Shown here: positions 10,445 to 19,438 of the stretch, one piece after another
How positions within the stretch are numbered: the stretch's first letter is position 1
Layout: each line of letters begins with the position of its first letter
Source: an uncultured Pseudomonas sp.
GTDB taxonomy: Bacteria > Pseudomonadota > Gammaproteobacteria > Pseudomonadales > Pseudomonadaceae
Assembly (NCBI RefSeq): GCF_946885955.1
Contig: NZ_CAMPHI010000012.1
Coordinates: 53,915 to 117,914 of the forward strand
DNA: 64,000 nucleotides
Direction: 5' to 3'
Notes under the pieces: generated by a model
The model's input: the letters and a program-made list of their open reading frames with translations, nothing else
Database searches by the model: none
Told to the model about the DNA's origin: nothing
Translations under genes and position numbers: made by a program

Positions 10445-11197
10445 TCAGTAAATGCTGAACGGGAAATACTTTTGGTTGATCTGCGCGTAGGTACCGTCGG
10501 CGACGATTTCTTTCAGCGCGGCGTTCAGCTTCTCGCGCAGCGGATCGCCCTTGCGCACGGCGATGCCGATCTTGTCGTTGTCGAACACCGGCTCGCCCTT
10601 GAATTCGAAGCCTTTGCCGGCGTCGCTCTTGAGCCATTCCCAGTTGACGAAACTGTCGGCCAACACGCCGTCGAGGCGGCCCGAGGAGAGGTCAAGGTAG
10701 GCATTTTCCTGGGTGTCGTAGAGCTTGATGTCGACTACGTCGGCGAGGTTGTCCTCCAGCCAGGTGCCGGCGATGGTGGCGCGCTGGGCGCCGATCACCT
10801 TGCCTTTGAGGCTGGCGGCGTCGGTCTTGAACCCGGCCGTTTTCGGCGCGATGAACTGCAGCTTGTTGGTGTAATAGGCGTCGGTAAAATCGACCGCCTG
10901 CTTGCGTTCGTCGGTGATCGACATGGACGCGGCGAGAAAGTCGAACTTACGCGCGTTAAGCGCAGGGATGATGCCGTCCCAGTCGGAGGTGACCACTTCG
11001 CACTCGGCCTGCATCCTGGCGCACAGGGCTTGGGCGATCTCCACATCGAAACCGCCGACCTGACCATTTGCATCGATCAGGTTGAACGGCGGATAGGCGC
11101 CTTCGGTGCCGATCTTGAGTTTTTCGGCGGCGTAGGTCTGACCGCCAATCAGCAGCATGGCGGCGGTAGCGAGCAGGATCTTCTTATAGTTATGCAT
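10445..11197 (-). CDS. Periplasmic basic amino-acid binding protein (HisJ/ArgT-like)
   Basis: A type-2 periplasmic binding protein (250 aa) of SBP family 3. It has a signal peptide (MHNYKKILLATAAMLLIGG, cleavage after TYA at about residue 24), then LKIGTEGAYPPFNLID, which opens most lysine/arginine/ornithine binding proteins, and the DWDGIIPALNARKFD segment of the ligand site. The ATG at 11197 has GGAG eight bases upstream; an upstream in-frame start would place 33 charged residues before the signal peptide and is rejected. It starts 13 bases after the ATPase stop. Confidence 0.9.
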   Translation of the reverse strand: MHNYKKILLATAAMLLIGGQTYAAEKLKIGTEGAYPPFNLIDANGQVGGFDVEIAQALCARMQAECEVVTSDWDGIIPALNARKFDFLAASMSITDERKQAVDFTDAYYTNKLQFIAPKTAGFKTDAASLKGKVIGAQRATIAGTWLEDNLADVVDIKLYDTQENAYLDLSSGRLDGVLADSFVNWEWLKSDAGKGFEFKGEPVFDNDKIGIAVRKGDPLREKLNAALKEIVADGTYAQINQKYFPFSIY

Positions 11198-11210
11198 CGT
11201 ATTGCTCCGG

Positions 11211-11984
11211 TTAGTGACTACTGGACATGAACTGTTGGCAGCGCGGCGACTGCGGCTGGTCGAATACCTGATCGGGGCTGCCCTGTTCCTCGACACGGCC
11301 TTGGTGGAGGAACACCACCTCGCTGGATACCTGACGGGCGAAATTCATTTCGTGGGTGACCAGCAGCATGGTGCGGCCCTCGTCGGCGAGGGTGCGAATC
11401 ACCCCCAGTACCTCCTGGACCATTTCCGGGTCCAGGGCCGAGGTTGGCTCGTCGAACAGCACCACCTTGGGCTCCATGCAGAGGGTGCGAGCAATCGCGG
11501 CGCGTTGCTGCTGGCCGCCGGAAAGCTGATTGGGATAGGCATGGCGCTTGTCGCCGATGCCGACCTTGGCCAGCAGCGCCTCGGCGCGTTCGGTCGCTTC
11601 GACTTTGCTCAAACCGAGCACACGGCGTGGCGCCTCGATGATGTTGTCGAGCACGCTCATGTGTGGCCATAGGTTGAAATTCTGAAAAACGAAACCCAGT
11701 TCGCTGCGCAGTCGGTTGATCTGCCGACTATCTGCGGCCACCAGCTCGCCATGGCGAGTGGCTTTTAGCTTGAGCTGTTCGCCAGCGACATGAATTTCGC
11801 CCTTGCTGGGATTTTCCAGCAGGTTGATGCAGCGCAGGAAGGTCGATTTGCCGGAGCCGGAAGAGCCGAGAATAGAGATCACATCGCCGTCACGGGCGGT
11901 CAGCGAGACGCCCTTGAGCACCTCCAGATCGCCATAACGCTTGTGCAGGTCACGGATTTCCAAGGCCGGAACGGATGTTTGCAT
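11211..11984 (-). CDS. Amino-acid ABC transporter ATP-binding protein (HisP-like)
   Basis: The ATPase of the importer (257 aa) with Walker A GSSGSGKS (residues ~46-53), the signature LSGGQQQRAAIARTL, Walker B VVLFDEPTSALDP and the switch histidine in LLVTHEM. The start MQTSVPALEIRDLHKRYG at 11984 follows AGGTAGCCCC; an earlier in-frame ATG adds 20 residues without resemblance to the family. It is the first gene of the importer operon, behind a 255-base gap with a 13-bp tandem repeat. Confidence 0.92.
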   Translation of the reverse strand: MQTSVPALEIRDLHKRYGDLEVLKGVSLTARDGDVISILGSSGSGKSTFLRCINLLENPSKGEIHVAGEQLKLKATRHGELVAADSRQINRLRSELGFVFQNFNLWPHMSVLDNIIEAPRRVLGLSKVEATERAEALLAKVGIGDKRHAYPNQLSGGQQQRAAIARTLCMEPKVVLFDEPTSALDPEMVQEVLGVIRTLADEGRTMLLVTHEMNFARQVSSEVVFLHQGRVEEQGSPDQVFDQPQSPRCQQFMSSSH

Positions 11985-12059
11985 GGGGCTACCTATCTTG
12001 TTTTTGTAATTGATGGCAAACCGACGACAACCACACCCAGGCAAGCAGGCGGGTCGCGC

Positions 12060-12110
12060 TCAAACACAACTTTCAAACACAACTTTCAAACACAACTTTC
12101 AAATACAACT
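12060..12110. repeat. Tandem 13-bp repeats upstream of the ABC importer operon
   Basis: The unit CAAACACAACTTT occurs three times in a row (12061-12099), followed by a degenerate fourth copy CAAATACAACT (12100-12110). The block is AT-rich in a GC-rich genome and lies about 75 bases upstream of the ATPase start on the minus strand. It could be an array of regulator sites (the Lrp or another factor) or simply a slippage-prone tract. Confidence 0.8.
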
Positions 12111-12167
12111 GCAGACCCGTTTCATTGGCAAAACGGGTTGAAGAATGGGCGGTGGTGTTGCCCAAAC

Positions 12168-12194
12168 GATCTCCGACGGCAACCGCCGGAGATC
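12168..12194 (-). terminator. Hairpin after the lysine-dehydrogenase-like gene
   Basis: GATCTCCG-a-CGG-caa-CCG-c-CGGAGATC is an 11-pair stem with one mismatch, 45 bases beyond the stop of the minus-strand gene at 12240. Only a short U stretch follows on the minus strand, so termination is possible but unproven; it separates this gene from the importer operon. Confidence 0.4.
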
Positions 12195-12239
12195 TGGCCC
12201 AATAAGCACCCTCCCACTACACGGGCGGGTAGGCCGGCG

Positions 12240-13337
12240 TTATGCGGCTTCTTGGCTCTGCTCGGTGTTTTCCTCGTAAGCCTTGCCGAAGCGATTGGCG
12301 AGGAAGTCATCCAGCGACACCTGCTCCTGGCTGATGAAGCCCGACTGCGGCAGCTGTTTGGCGCGGAACAGATCGAGCGCAGCGCAGATGCCGGCGGCGG
12401 TGGTGATCTGGATGGCGCTGGTAACCCGGCCATTGCGTACGTCGGCGAAGATCTTGCGGCTGAACACCTGCTGCACCAGCTTGCCGTTCTTCAGTCCGCT
12501 GACGGTGACGAACACCAGTACCACGTCCTGCATGGTGCTCGGCACGGCGCCGCGCAGGATGTCCTTGAGCTTGTCCTGATTGTCGGACAGGCGCAGGTCC
12601 TCAAGCAGGAACTTCATCAGGTCGCGGTGACCCGGGTAGCGCACGGTCTTGTAGTCCAGGGTTTCGACCTGACCCTTGAGGGTTTCGCACAGGGTGCCGA
12701 GGCCGCCAGAGGTGTTGAAGGCTTCGTACTCGACGCCGTCGAGGGAGAAATGCTCCAGGCCTTCGAGCGGCTGTACCAGCTGCAGATGGCCGTTGCGAAT
12801 CGCTTCGCACGGATGGCAATACTCGTTGACCAGGCCGTCGACGCTCCAGGTCAGGTTATATTTCAGCGAGTTGGTGGGGAACTCCGGCAGGGCGCCGACG
12901 CGCATCTTCACTTCGCGTACCTTGTCGAAGCGTGATGCCAGCGAATGCGCGGCGATGCCGATAAAACCCGGGGCCAGGCCGCATTGCGGCATAAAGGCGA
13001 CCTTGGCGTCTTTGGCCAGGTCCATGATGGTCTTGGTGGCGTGCACGTCTTCGGTCAGGTCGAAGTAGTGGGTATCGGTGTTCTTGGCCGCCTTGGCCAC
13101 GCCGATCGCCATGTTGTAGGGCAGGGCGTTGAGCACCGCATCCTGGTCGGCCATGGCTTTTTCCAGCGCCGCGCCATCGGTCGAATCGAGTTCCAGGGTG
13201 GCGATCCCCAGTTGGCCGATGGTGGCGAGCGAGGCGGCATCGCGATCGGCCACCACTACCTTGTAGTCGCCGCTGTCATGCAGCAGTTGAGCGATGGTGT
13301 AACCGATATGGCCAGCGCCGAGCAGGAGTACGTTCAT
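12240..13337 (-). CDS. Saccharopine-dehydrogenase-family protein, probable L-lysine 6-dehydrogenase
   Basis: A 365-aa NAD(P)-dependent oxidoreductase with an N-terminal Rossmann fold (LLGAGHIGYTIAQLL, residues 4-18) and a saccharopine-dehydrogenase C-terminal domain (~120-350). Size and layout match the L-lysine 6-dehydrogenases of Geobacillus and Agrobacterium, which form 2-aminoadipate semialdehyde and ammonia from lysine. The setting, with amaB, a basic amino-acid importer and ldcA, supports that role, but carboxynorspermidine or other saccharopine-like reductases share the fold. The ATG at 13337 is preceded by GGAGAG; upstream in-frame codons are not family-like. It is divergent from ldcA across a 234-base gap. 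Confidence 0.75.
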   Translation of the reverse strand: MNVLLLGAGHIGYTIAQLLHDSGDYKVVVADRDAASLATIGQLGIATLELDSTDGAALEKAMADQDAVLNALPYNMAIGVAKAAKNTDTHYFDLTEDVHATKTIMDLAKDAKVAFMPQCGLAPGFIGIAAHSLASRFDKVREVKMRVGALPEFPTNSLKYNLTWSVDGLVNEYCHPCEAIRNGHLQLVQPLEGLEHFSLDGVEYEAFNTSGGLGTLCETLKGQVETLDYKTVRYPGHRDLMKFLLEDLRLSDNQDKLKDILRGAVPSTMQDVVLVFVTVSGLKNGKLVQQVFSRKIFADVRNGRVTSAIQITTAAGICAALDLFRAKQLPQSGFISQEQVSLDDFLANRFGKAYEENTEQSQEAA

Positions 13338-13571
13338 TGTTGTTCTCTCCAGGGTTGAATGAAGTTGCAGCCAGTCTAGAGAGCGGTTTATCCGACAATA
13401 AGACGTGGAAAGTAGCATTTAGATGAGTGTGCGCTGCGTTATGACGAGACGCTGATGCATTCTGTAGCGCTTCGCAGGTGATGGCCGGGCTGGGGCGCGA
13501 TGCGTGTTCGGCCTGCATGGTGTTTACTCAATGCAGATGCCCTTGCCGCTGACGGATACTGGAATGCCTTT

Positions 13572-15848
13572 ATGTATAAAGACCTGAAGTTTCCCGTGCT
13601 GATCGTGCATCGCGATATCAAGGCCGATACCGTCGCCGGCGATCGCGTGCGCGCGATTGCCCGGGAACTGGAGCAGGACGGCTTCAGCATTCTGTCCACC
13701 GCCAGTTCGGCCGAGGGCCGCATCGTCGCCTCCACCCACCATGGTCTGGCATGCATCCTTGTGGCTGCGGAGGGCGCAGGCGAAAACAAGCACCTGCTGC
13801 ACGATATGGTCGAGCTGATGCGCATTGCCCGCGTGCGCGCGCCGCATCTGCCGATTTTCGCCCTCGGCGAGCAGGTGACGATCGAGAACGCGCCGGCCGA
13901 GGCCATGGCCGACCTCAATCAGTTACGCGGCATCCTCTACCTGTTCGAGGACACCGTCCCCTTCCTCGCTCGTCAGGTTGCCCGTGCCGCGCGTAACTAC
14001 CTGGATGGGCTGCTGCCACCGTTCTTCAAGGCGCTGGTGCAGCACACTGCGCAATCCAACTATTCCTGGCATACGCCCGGTCACGGCGGTGGCGTGGCCT
14101 ATCGCAAGAGTCCGGTAGGACAGGCCTTTCATCAGTTCTTCGGCGAGAACACGCTGCGCTCCGACCTCTCGGTTTCGGTGCCGGAACTCGGCTCGCTGCT
14201 CGATCACACCGGTCCGTTGGCCGAAGCCGAGGCCCGCGCGGCGCGTAACTTCGGTGCCGACCATACCTACTTCGTGATCAACGGCACTTCGACGGCGAAC
14301 AAGATCGTCTGGCACTCGATGGTCGGCCGCGACGATCTGGTGCTGGTGGACCGCAACTGCCACAAGTCGATTCTCCATTCGATCATCATGACCGGCGCCA
14401 TCCCGCTGTACCTGAGCCCCGAGCGCAACGAGCTGGGTATCATCGGGCCGATTCCGCTGAGCGAGTTCAGCCGCGAGTCGATCCAGGCGAAGATCGATGC
14501 CAGCCCCCTGGCCCAAGGCCGGGTGCCGAACAGCAACGGGGCGATGGTCAAACTGCTGGTGGTGACCAACTCAACCTACGACGGCCTCTGCTATAACGCC
14601 GAACTGATCAAGCAGACCCTCGGCGACAGCGTCGAGGTGCTGCACTTCGACGAAGCCTGGTACGCCTACGCCGCCTTTCATGAGTTTTACGCCGGCCGCT
14701 ATGGCATGGGTACCGCTCGCGATACCAAGGCGCCGCTGGTATTCAGCACCCACTCCACGCACAAACTATTGGCCGCGTTCAGCCAGGCCTCGATGATCCA
14801 CGTGCAGGATGGCGGTACGCGCCAGCTCGACCGCGATCGTTTCAACGAAGCCTTCATGATGCACATCTCCACCTCGCCGCAATACGGCATCATCGCCTCG
14901 CTGGACGTGGCGTCGGCGATGATGGAGGGGCCCGCCGGGCGCTCGTTGATCCAGGAAACCTTCGATGAGGCCCTGAGCTTTCGTCGCGCCCTGGCCAACC
15001 TGCGGCAGAACCTGGCTACCGAGGACTGGTGGTTCAGCATCTGGCAACCGCCGCAGGCCGAGGGCGCCGACGAGGTAACCACCGCGCAATGGCTGTTGCA
15101 GCCTCAGGCCGACTGGCACGGTTTCGGCGATATCGCCGCGGACTACGTACTGCTCGACCCGATCAAGGTCACCCTGGTGACACCGGGACTCACCGCCGAC
15201 GGCAAACTCGCCGCCGCCGGGATTCCCGCCGCGGTGGTCGGCAAGTTCCTCTGGGAACGAGGGCTGGTGGTGGAGAAGACCGGGCTGTATTCGTTCCTGG
15301 TGCTGTTCTCGATGGGCATCACCAAGGGCAAATGGAGCACGCTGCTGACCGAACTGCTGGAGTTCAAACGCAGCTACGACGCCAACCTGACATTGACCGA
15401 GGCGCTGCCGACGGTTGCCCAGGCAGGCGGCGCGCAGTACCAGGGCATGGGCCTGCGCGACCTATGTGACGCCCTGCACCGCTGTTATGGCGACAACGCC
15501 ACGGCCAAGGCGATGAAGCGCATGTATACCACGCTGCCGCAGATTGCCCTGAAACCCGCCGATGCCTACGACCAACTGGTGCGGGGCGAAGTCGAAGCCG
15601 TGCCCATCGAACGGCTGGAAGGACGAATCGCCGCGGTGATGCTGGTGCCATATCCGCCAGGCATACCGCTGATCATGCCAGGCGAACGCTTCACCGCAGC
15701 GACTCGTTCGATCATCGACTACCTGGCTTTCGCCCGTACTTTCGACCGCAGTTTCCCCGGCTTCGATGCCGACGTACATGGCTTGCAGCGGCGGGAGGGC
15801 CCCGAGGGTGACACCTACACGGTCGATTGCATCAAGTTGCCCGACTGA
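13572..15848 (+). CDS. ldcA: L-lysine decarboxylase
   Basis: A PLP-dependent fold-type-I decarboxylase (758 aa) making cadaverine from lysine. It has an N-terminal wing domain (MYKDLKFPVLIVHRDIKAD, ~1-130), a PLP core with HTPGHGGG and the Schiff-base lysine in STHSTHKLLAAF (Lys398), and a C-terminal domain from about 590. It resembles P. aeruginosa PA1818 nearly throughout. The start at 13572 aligns with that protein and has GGAAT upstream. In P. aeruginosa the antiporter gene ldcB follows; here it is absent and the next gene is a dienoyl-CoA isomerase 216 bases on. Confidence 0.93.
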   Translation: MYKDLKFPVLIVHRDIKADTVAGDRVRAIARELEQDGFSILSTASSAEGRIVASTHHGLACILVAAEGAGENKHLLHDMVELMRIARVRAPHLPIFALGEQVTIENAPAEAMADLNQLRGILYLFEDTVPFLARQVARAARNYLDGLLPPFFKALVQHTAQSNYSWHTPGHGGGVAYRKSPVGQAFHQFFGENTLRSDLSVSVPELGSLLDHTGPLAEAEARAARNFGADHTYFVINGTSTANKIVWHSMVGRDDLVLVDRNCHKSILHSIIMTGAIPLYLSPERNELGIIGPIPLSEFSRESIQAKIDASPLAQGRVPNSNGAMVKLLVVTNSTYDGLCYNAELIKQTLGDSVEVLHFDEAWYAYAAFHEFYAGRYGMGTARDTKAPLVFSTHSTHKLLAAFSQASMIHVQDGGTRQLDRDRFNEAFMMHISTSPQYGIIASLDVASAMMEGPAGRSLIQETFDEALSFRRALANLRQNLATEDWWFSIWQPPQAEGADEVTTAQWLLQPQADWHGFGDIAADYVLLDPIKVTLVTPGLTADGKLAAAGIPAAVVGKFLWERGLVVEKTGLYSFLVLFSMGITKGKWSTLLTELLEFKRSYDANLTLTEALPTVAQAGGAQYQGMGLRDLCDALHRCYGDNATAKAMKRMYTTLPQIALKPADAYDQLVRGEVEAVPIERLEGRIAAVMLVPYPPGIPLIMPGERFTAATRSIIDYLAFARTFDRSFPGFDADVHGLQRREGPEGDTYTVDCIKLPD

Positions 15849-16064
15849 ATTCGCAATGCTGTGGCGGCGCCGGTGGGCATGCACTATCTTCAGAAGATCA
15901 AGAGCTTAACGGCGATATTCAGAATGTTGTTGAAGTGTTGCGGCGTGGCCTGCATCACAGATGCCGGCATCGACTTTTATGTCTCTCTTGTTATAGTTGG
16001 TCGTCTTTATCATAAGAACTACGACTATAGGTAACAGCACCGCCTGCTGCCGAGGATGATTGCC

Positions 16065-16877
16065 GTGACCGAATACCAAGCCTTTCGCGTCGAGTTGGTG
16101 GATAAGATCGCCCGAGTGACGATCAATCGACCCGAGAAAGTGAATGCCATGGGCGTCGAGTTCTGGAGCGAGATCGTTGAGATCTTCCGCTGGATCGACG
16201 ACACCGACGAAGTGCGGGTCGTCGTGCTCACCGGCGCTGGCAAGCATTTTTCGTCAGGCATCGACCTGATGATGCTGGCCCAGGTCGGCAGCCAACTGGG
16301 TAAGGACGTCGGCCGCAATGCCGAGGCGCTAAGACGCAAGATCCTTCAACTGCAGGCCTCTTTCAACGCCGTGGACAATTGCCGCAAGCCCGTGCTGGCG
16401 GCGATCCAGGGCTACTGCCTGGGCGGTGCGATCGATCTCATCAGTACCTGCGACATGCGCTACGCAACCCGCGATGCACAGTTCTCGATCAAGGAAATCG
16501 ATCTCGGCATGGCCGCCGACGTCGGTACTCTGCAACGCCTGCCGCGGATTATCGGCGACGGCATGATGCGCGAACTGGCATTCACCGGACGCACCATCGA
16601 TGGCGAGGAAGCGCGCAGCATCGGTCTGGTCAACCGCACCTATGCGGATGCCGACGAGTTGCTCGACGGCGTGATGGCGATCGCTAGTGAAATCGCCGCG
16701 AAATCCCCGATCGCGGTGCGCGGCACCAAGGAAATGATTCGTTATATGCGCGACCACCGTGTCGACGACGGGCTCGAATATATCGCCACCTGGAACGCGG
16801 CCATGCTGCAGTCCGCCGATTTACGCGTGGCGATGACCGCTCAGATGAGCAAACAGAAACCGGAGTTCGCCGACTGA
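16065..16877 (+). CDS. Delta3,5-Delta2,4-dienoyl-CoA isomerase (ECH1-like crotonase)
   Basis: A crotonase-fold enzyme (270 aa) that moves double bonds during oxidation of unsaturated fatty acids. The KEIDLGMAADVGTLQRLP motif has the glutamate/aspartate pair eight residues apart (Glu144 and Asp152) that defines ECH1 isomerases (Glu196/Asp204 in the rat enzyme), and an oxyanion segment CLGGAIDL. A GTG start at 16065 (reading VTEYQAFRVEL) was preferred over the ATG at 16056 because the CGAGGA ribosome site overlaps the ATG but lies 8 bases from the GTG. It is the PA1821 counterpart, upstream of fimL as in P. aeruginosa. Confidence 0.87.
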   Translation: MTEYQAFRVELVDKIARVTINRPEKVNAMGVEFWSEIVEIFRWIDDTDEVRVVVLTGAGKHFSSGIDLMMLAQVGSQLGKDVGRNAEALRRKILQLQASFNAVDNCRKPVLAAIQGYCLGGAIDLISTCDMRYATRDAQFSIKEIDLGMAADVGTLQRLPRIIGDGMMRELAFTGRTIDGEEARSIGLVNRTYADADELLDGVMAIASEIAAKSPIAVRGTKEMIRYMRDHRVDDGLEYIATWNAAMLQSADLRVAMTAQMSKQKPEFAD

Positions 16878-16927
16878 TGCAGTGTCCGCACGCGTTATCT
16901 CAACCCGCGCGGGAGGCGCATTAGCTC

Positions 16928-18607
16928 ATGGTTTCAGGAGCAACGTCCCTTAGCCTGGTACGACACGAATTATTCGCCACCATGGAGGAGGCCGAGTCGA
17001 GCCTCGAGCAATTCATCGCCGAGCGCCATAACGGCAGCTTGTTGCAGCAGGCGGTGGAGAATCTGCAGCAGGTTCGCGGCACGCTCAACCTGGTCGAGCA
17101 GGCGGGAGCCGAATTGCTGGCCCAGGAAGTGCTCGATCAAGCAACCGATATTCCGGTCGGTGCGGGGGATGAGCGCAATGCGCAACTCTCGGCCCTGAGC
17201 AATGCCCTGCACGTGCTACGCCAGTACCTGGAAAACGTCGAAGCGCATCGCCAGGAAATGCCCGAGCTGCTGCTGCCGGCGATCAACGCCCTGCGCCAGG
17301 CTGGCGGCCAGCCGGCCTTGCCGGAAAGTTTCTTTTTCAGTGTGCGGCTCGATCAGCCACGGCCGCGCACCACGCCATCGAGTCTGGATTCGGCCGCAAG
17401 AGAGAGCGAGGCGCGGCGCTTGCGGCATATGTATCAGGTCGGCTTGCTCGGCTTCATCCGCGAACAGAACCCCCAGGCAAGCCTGAAATTGATGGGCCGC
17501 GCCATGCAGCGCCTGGATAGCCTGTTCGCCAACGAGCCGCGCGGACGCCTGTGCTGGATCGCTGCAGCGGCTCTGGAAGCCCAAGTCGACGGCCAGTTGC
17601 TGCTGCGCAAATCGCGCAAACAGTTGTTTTCGCGGATCGATCGCGAGCTCAAGCAGATGCTCGCCAGCGCGCAGTACGAAGCGCCACGCAATCTGCTCAA
17701 GGAGTTGCTCTACCTGATCACCCTGGCCGACAGCCATGGCCCGCTGGCTACGCAGTTGAGCGGGGTGTTCGGGCTGACCCCGCTGCCGTTTACCGATCAC
17801 CTGTTGGAAGAGGAGTATCGTCGCCTTGCCGGTCCTGGTCAGGCGGTGATGCGCTCGCTGGGCTCGGCGATTCGCGAAGAACTGGCGAGCCTCAAGGACA
17901 TGCTCGACCTGATCGAGCGTGGCACCTTGCAGGCCGAGCACCTGGCCAACCTGCATGCGCTGCTCGGCAAGTTGAGCAAGACACTGGGTATGGTCGGTCT
18001 CAGCTCGGCCGGGAATTCTTTCAATGCGCAATTGCGCATCGTCGCCAACTGGAGCGAGGCGAGCCCACCGCCAAGCGAAGAGTTGCTCAAGCTTGCGGAT
18101 TCCGTTCTCTATGTCGAAGGCATGGTCGCGAGCCTGGAGCGCGGCGATCGCCAGGACGCTCGGCCGGCCCTGGCCAAACCGGGTGACGAAGCCGAGTCCT
18201 TCGCTCAGCACCAGTTGAGTGAGGCGAGGATCGTCGTGGTCGACGAAGCGCAAGGTGGCCTGGGCTTGGCCAAGCGGGCAATCACGGCCTACCTGGAATC
18301 CAACGGCGACCGTATGCACCTGTCCAACGTGCCGTTCAGCCTGCGGGCGGTGCGCGGTGGCTTGTGGTTCCTGGGGCAGGAGCGTGCGGCCAAGCTGGTG
18401 GGCGCCTGTGCCGACTATATCGAGAAGCAGATGCTCGAAGCGCCGCAAATGCCCTCCGAGCAGATGCTGGAAACCCTGGCCGACGCCTTGAGTAGCCTGG
18501 AATATTATTTGGAAGCCGGCGCCGTGTTGCGTCCGGAAACCAAGCCCAGCGTGCTCGATCTGGCGGAAGAAAGTGTGCGTGTGCTTGGCGTGCCGGTGGA
18601 GGCGTAA
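16928..18607 (+). CDS. fimL: FimL, pilus/cAMP signalling protein with degenerate Hpt-like domains
   Basis: A 559-aa soluble protein resembling the N-terminal part of ChpA. In P. aeruginosa FimL (PA1822) works at the pole with FimV/PilG to activate the adenylate cyclase CyaB and is needed for type IV pilus function. The helical pattern fits the family's Hpt-like modules, but I see no conserved phosphorylatable histidine motif, also as known. The start at 16928 has GGGAGG 12 bases upstream, slightly far. It is followed directly by nudC (TAA then ATG), as in P. aeruginosa, which supports orthology. Confidence 0.87.
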   Translation: MVSGATSLSLVRHELFATMEEAESSLEQFIAERHNGSLLQQAVENLQQVRGTLNLVEQAGAELLAQEVLDQATDIPVGAGDERNAQLSALSNALHVLRQYLENVEAHRQEMPELLLPAINALRQAGGQPALPESFFFSVRLDQPRPRTTPSSLDSAARESEARRLRHMYQVGLLGFIREQNPQASLKLMGRAMQRLDSLFANEPRGRLCWIAAAALEAQVDGQLLLRKSRKQLFSRIDRELKQMLASAQYEAPRNLLKELLYLITLADSHGPLATQLSGVFGLTPLPFTDHLLEEEYRRLAGPGQAVMRSLGSAIREELASLKDMLDLIERGTLQAEHLANLHALLGKLSKTLGMVGLSSAGNSFNAQLRIVANWSEASPPPSEELLKLADSVLYVEGMVASLERGDRQDARPALAKPGDEAESFAQHQLSEARIVVVDEAQGGLGLAKRAITAYLESNGDRMHLSNVPFSLRAVRGGLWFLGQERAAKLVGACADYIEKQMLEAPQMPSEQMLETLADALSSLEYYLEAGAVLRPETKPSVLDLAEESVRVLGVPVEA

Positions 18608-19438
18608 ATGACTCGGCAATGGCAACCCGGCATATTGGACAGCCAGTTGGCCGGTGGCTGGGTGGTGGCGCACTGCAGGCAGCACTTTCTGGGGGACGAC
18701 AACGGTGTGCTTTTCCCCCGTGAGTGGCTGAAGAAACAAGACCTGCCGATCCTCGCCGAGCATGGTATCGGCCATTTCGGCGGCGATGCGGTCTACCTGC
18801 TCGAGTTATCGCAGCCCATCGATTTGCCCGGTTGCGCCTGGCTAAGCCTGCGGCAGTTCATGCTGCAGGGCGATGCGGACACCTTCAAGCTGCTCAGCTA
18901 TGCCACGCAGATAGGCACCTGGGCCGCGCAGCACCGCTTCTGCGGCAGCTGCGGCGATCCCATGCAGCACCTCCCTGGCGAGCGCGCGATGCATTGCCCG
19001 CGTTGCGAGTTGCACCACTATCCGCGCCTGTCGCCGAGCATGATCGTGCTGGTGACCCGTGGCGATGAAATCCTCCTGGCGCGCTCGCCACGCTTCGTTA
19101 CCGGGGTGTACAGCACCCTGGCCGGTTTCGTCGAGGCGGGGGAGTCGGTCGAACAGTGCGTGGCGCGAGAAGTGCGCGAGGAGGTGGGCGTGGAGATCCG
19201 CAACCTGCGCTATCTCGGTAGCCAGGGCTGGCCGTTCCCACACTCGTTGATGCTTGGTTTTCATGCTGAGTATGCCGGCGGTGAGATCGCCATGCAGGTC
19301 GATGAAATCGAGGACGCACAGTGGTTCAGCGTGCACCAGTTGCCGCCGTTACCCGCCGCGCGTTCGATCGCCCGCTATCTGATCGACGTCTATGTCGCGC
19401 AGCGCTTAGGCCTGCCCGAACCAGTGCTGCCAGGCTAG
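18608..19438 (+). CDS. nudC: NADH pyrophosphatase (NAD-capped RNA hydrolase)
   Basis: A Nudix hydrolase (276 aa) that cleaves NADH and removes NAD caps from RNA. The zinc ribbon is intact (FCGSCGDPM ... [11 protein letters not shown], residues ~114-135), the Nudix box is complete ([20 protein letters not shown] with the following VGV, near 175-198) and the NADH-specificity motif [11 protein letters not shown] follows. The ATG abuts the fimL stop, suggesting one transcript. Its last 33 bases overlap the end of the convergent TauE/SafE gene. Confidence 0.95.
   Translation: MTRQWQPGILDSQLAGGWVVAHCRQHFLGDDNGVLFPREWLKKQDLPILAEHGIGHFGGDAVYLLELSQPIDLPGCAWLSLRQFMLQGDADTFKLLSYATQIGTWAAQHRFCGSCGDPMQHLPGERAMHCPRCELHHYPRLSPSMIVLVTRGDEILLARSPRFVTGVYSTLAGFVEAGESVEQCVAREVREEVGVEIRNLRYLGSQGWPFPHSLMLGFHAEYAGGEIAMQVDEIEDAQWFSVHQLPPLPAARSIARYLIDVYVAQRLGLPEPVLPG

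Noticed and set aside
12060..12110. CRISPR-like tandem repeats
   Set aside because: The units are 13 bp and directly adjacent with no spacers, and no cas genes are near, so this is a simple tandem repeat.
17216..18775. Open frame of 519 codons on the minus strand opposite fimL and nudC
   Set aside because: The plus strand holds two recognisable genes; the antisense frame reads as a shadow rich in Gln, His and Arg.
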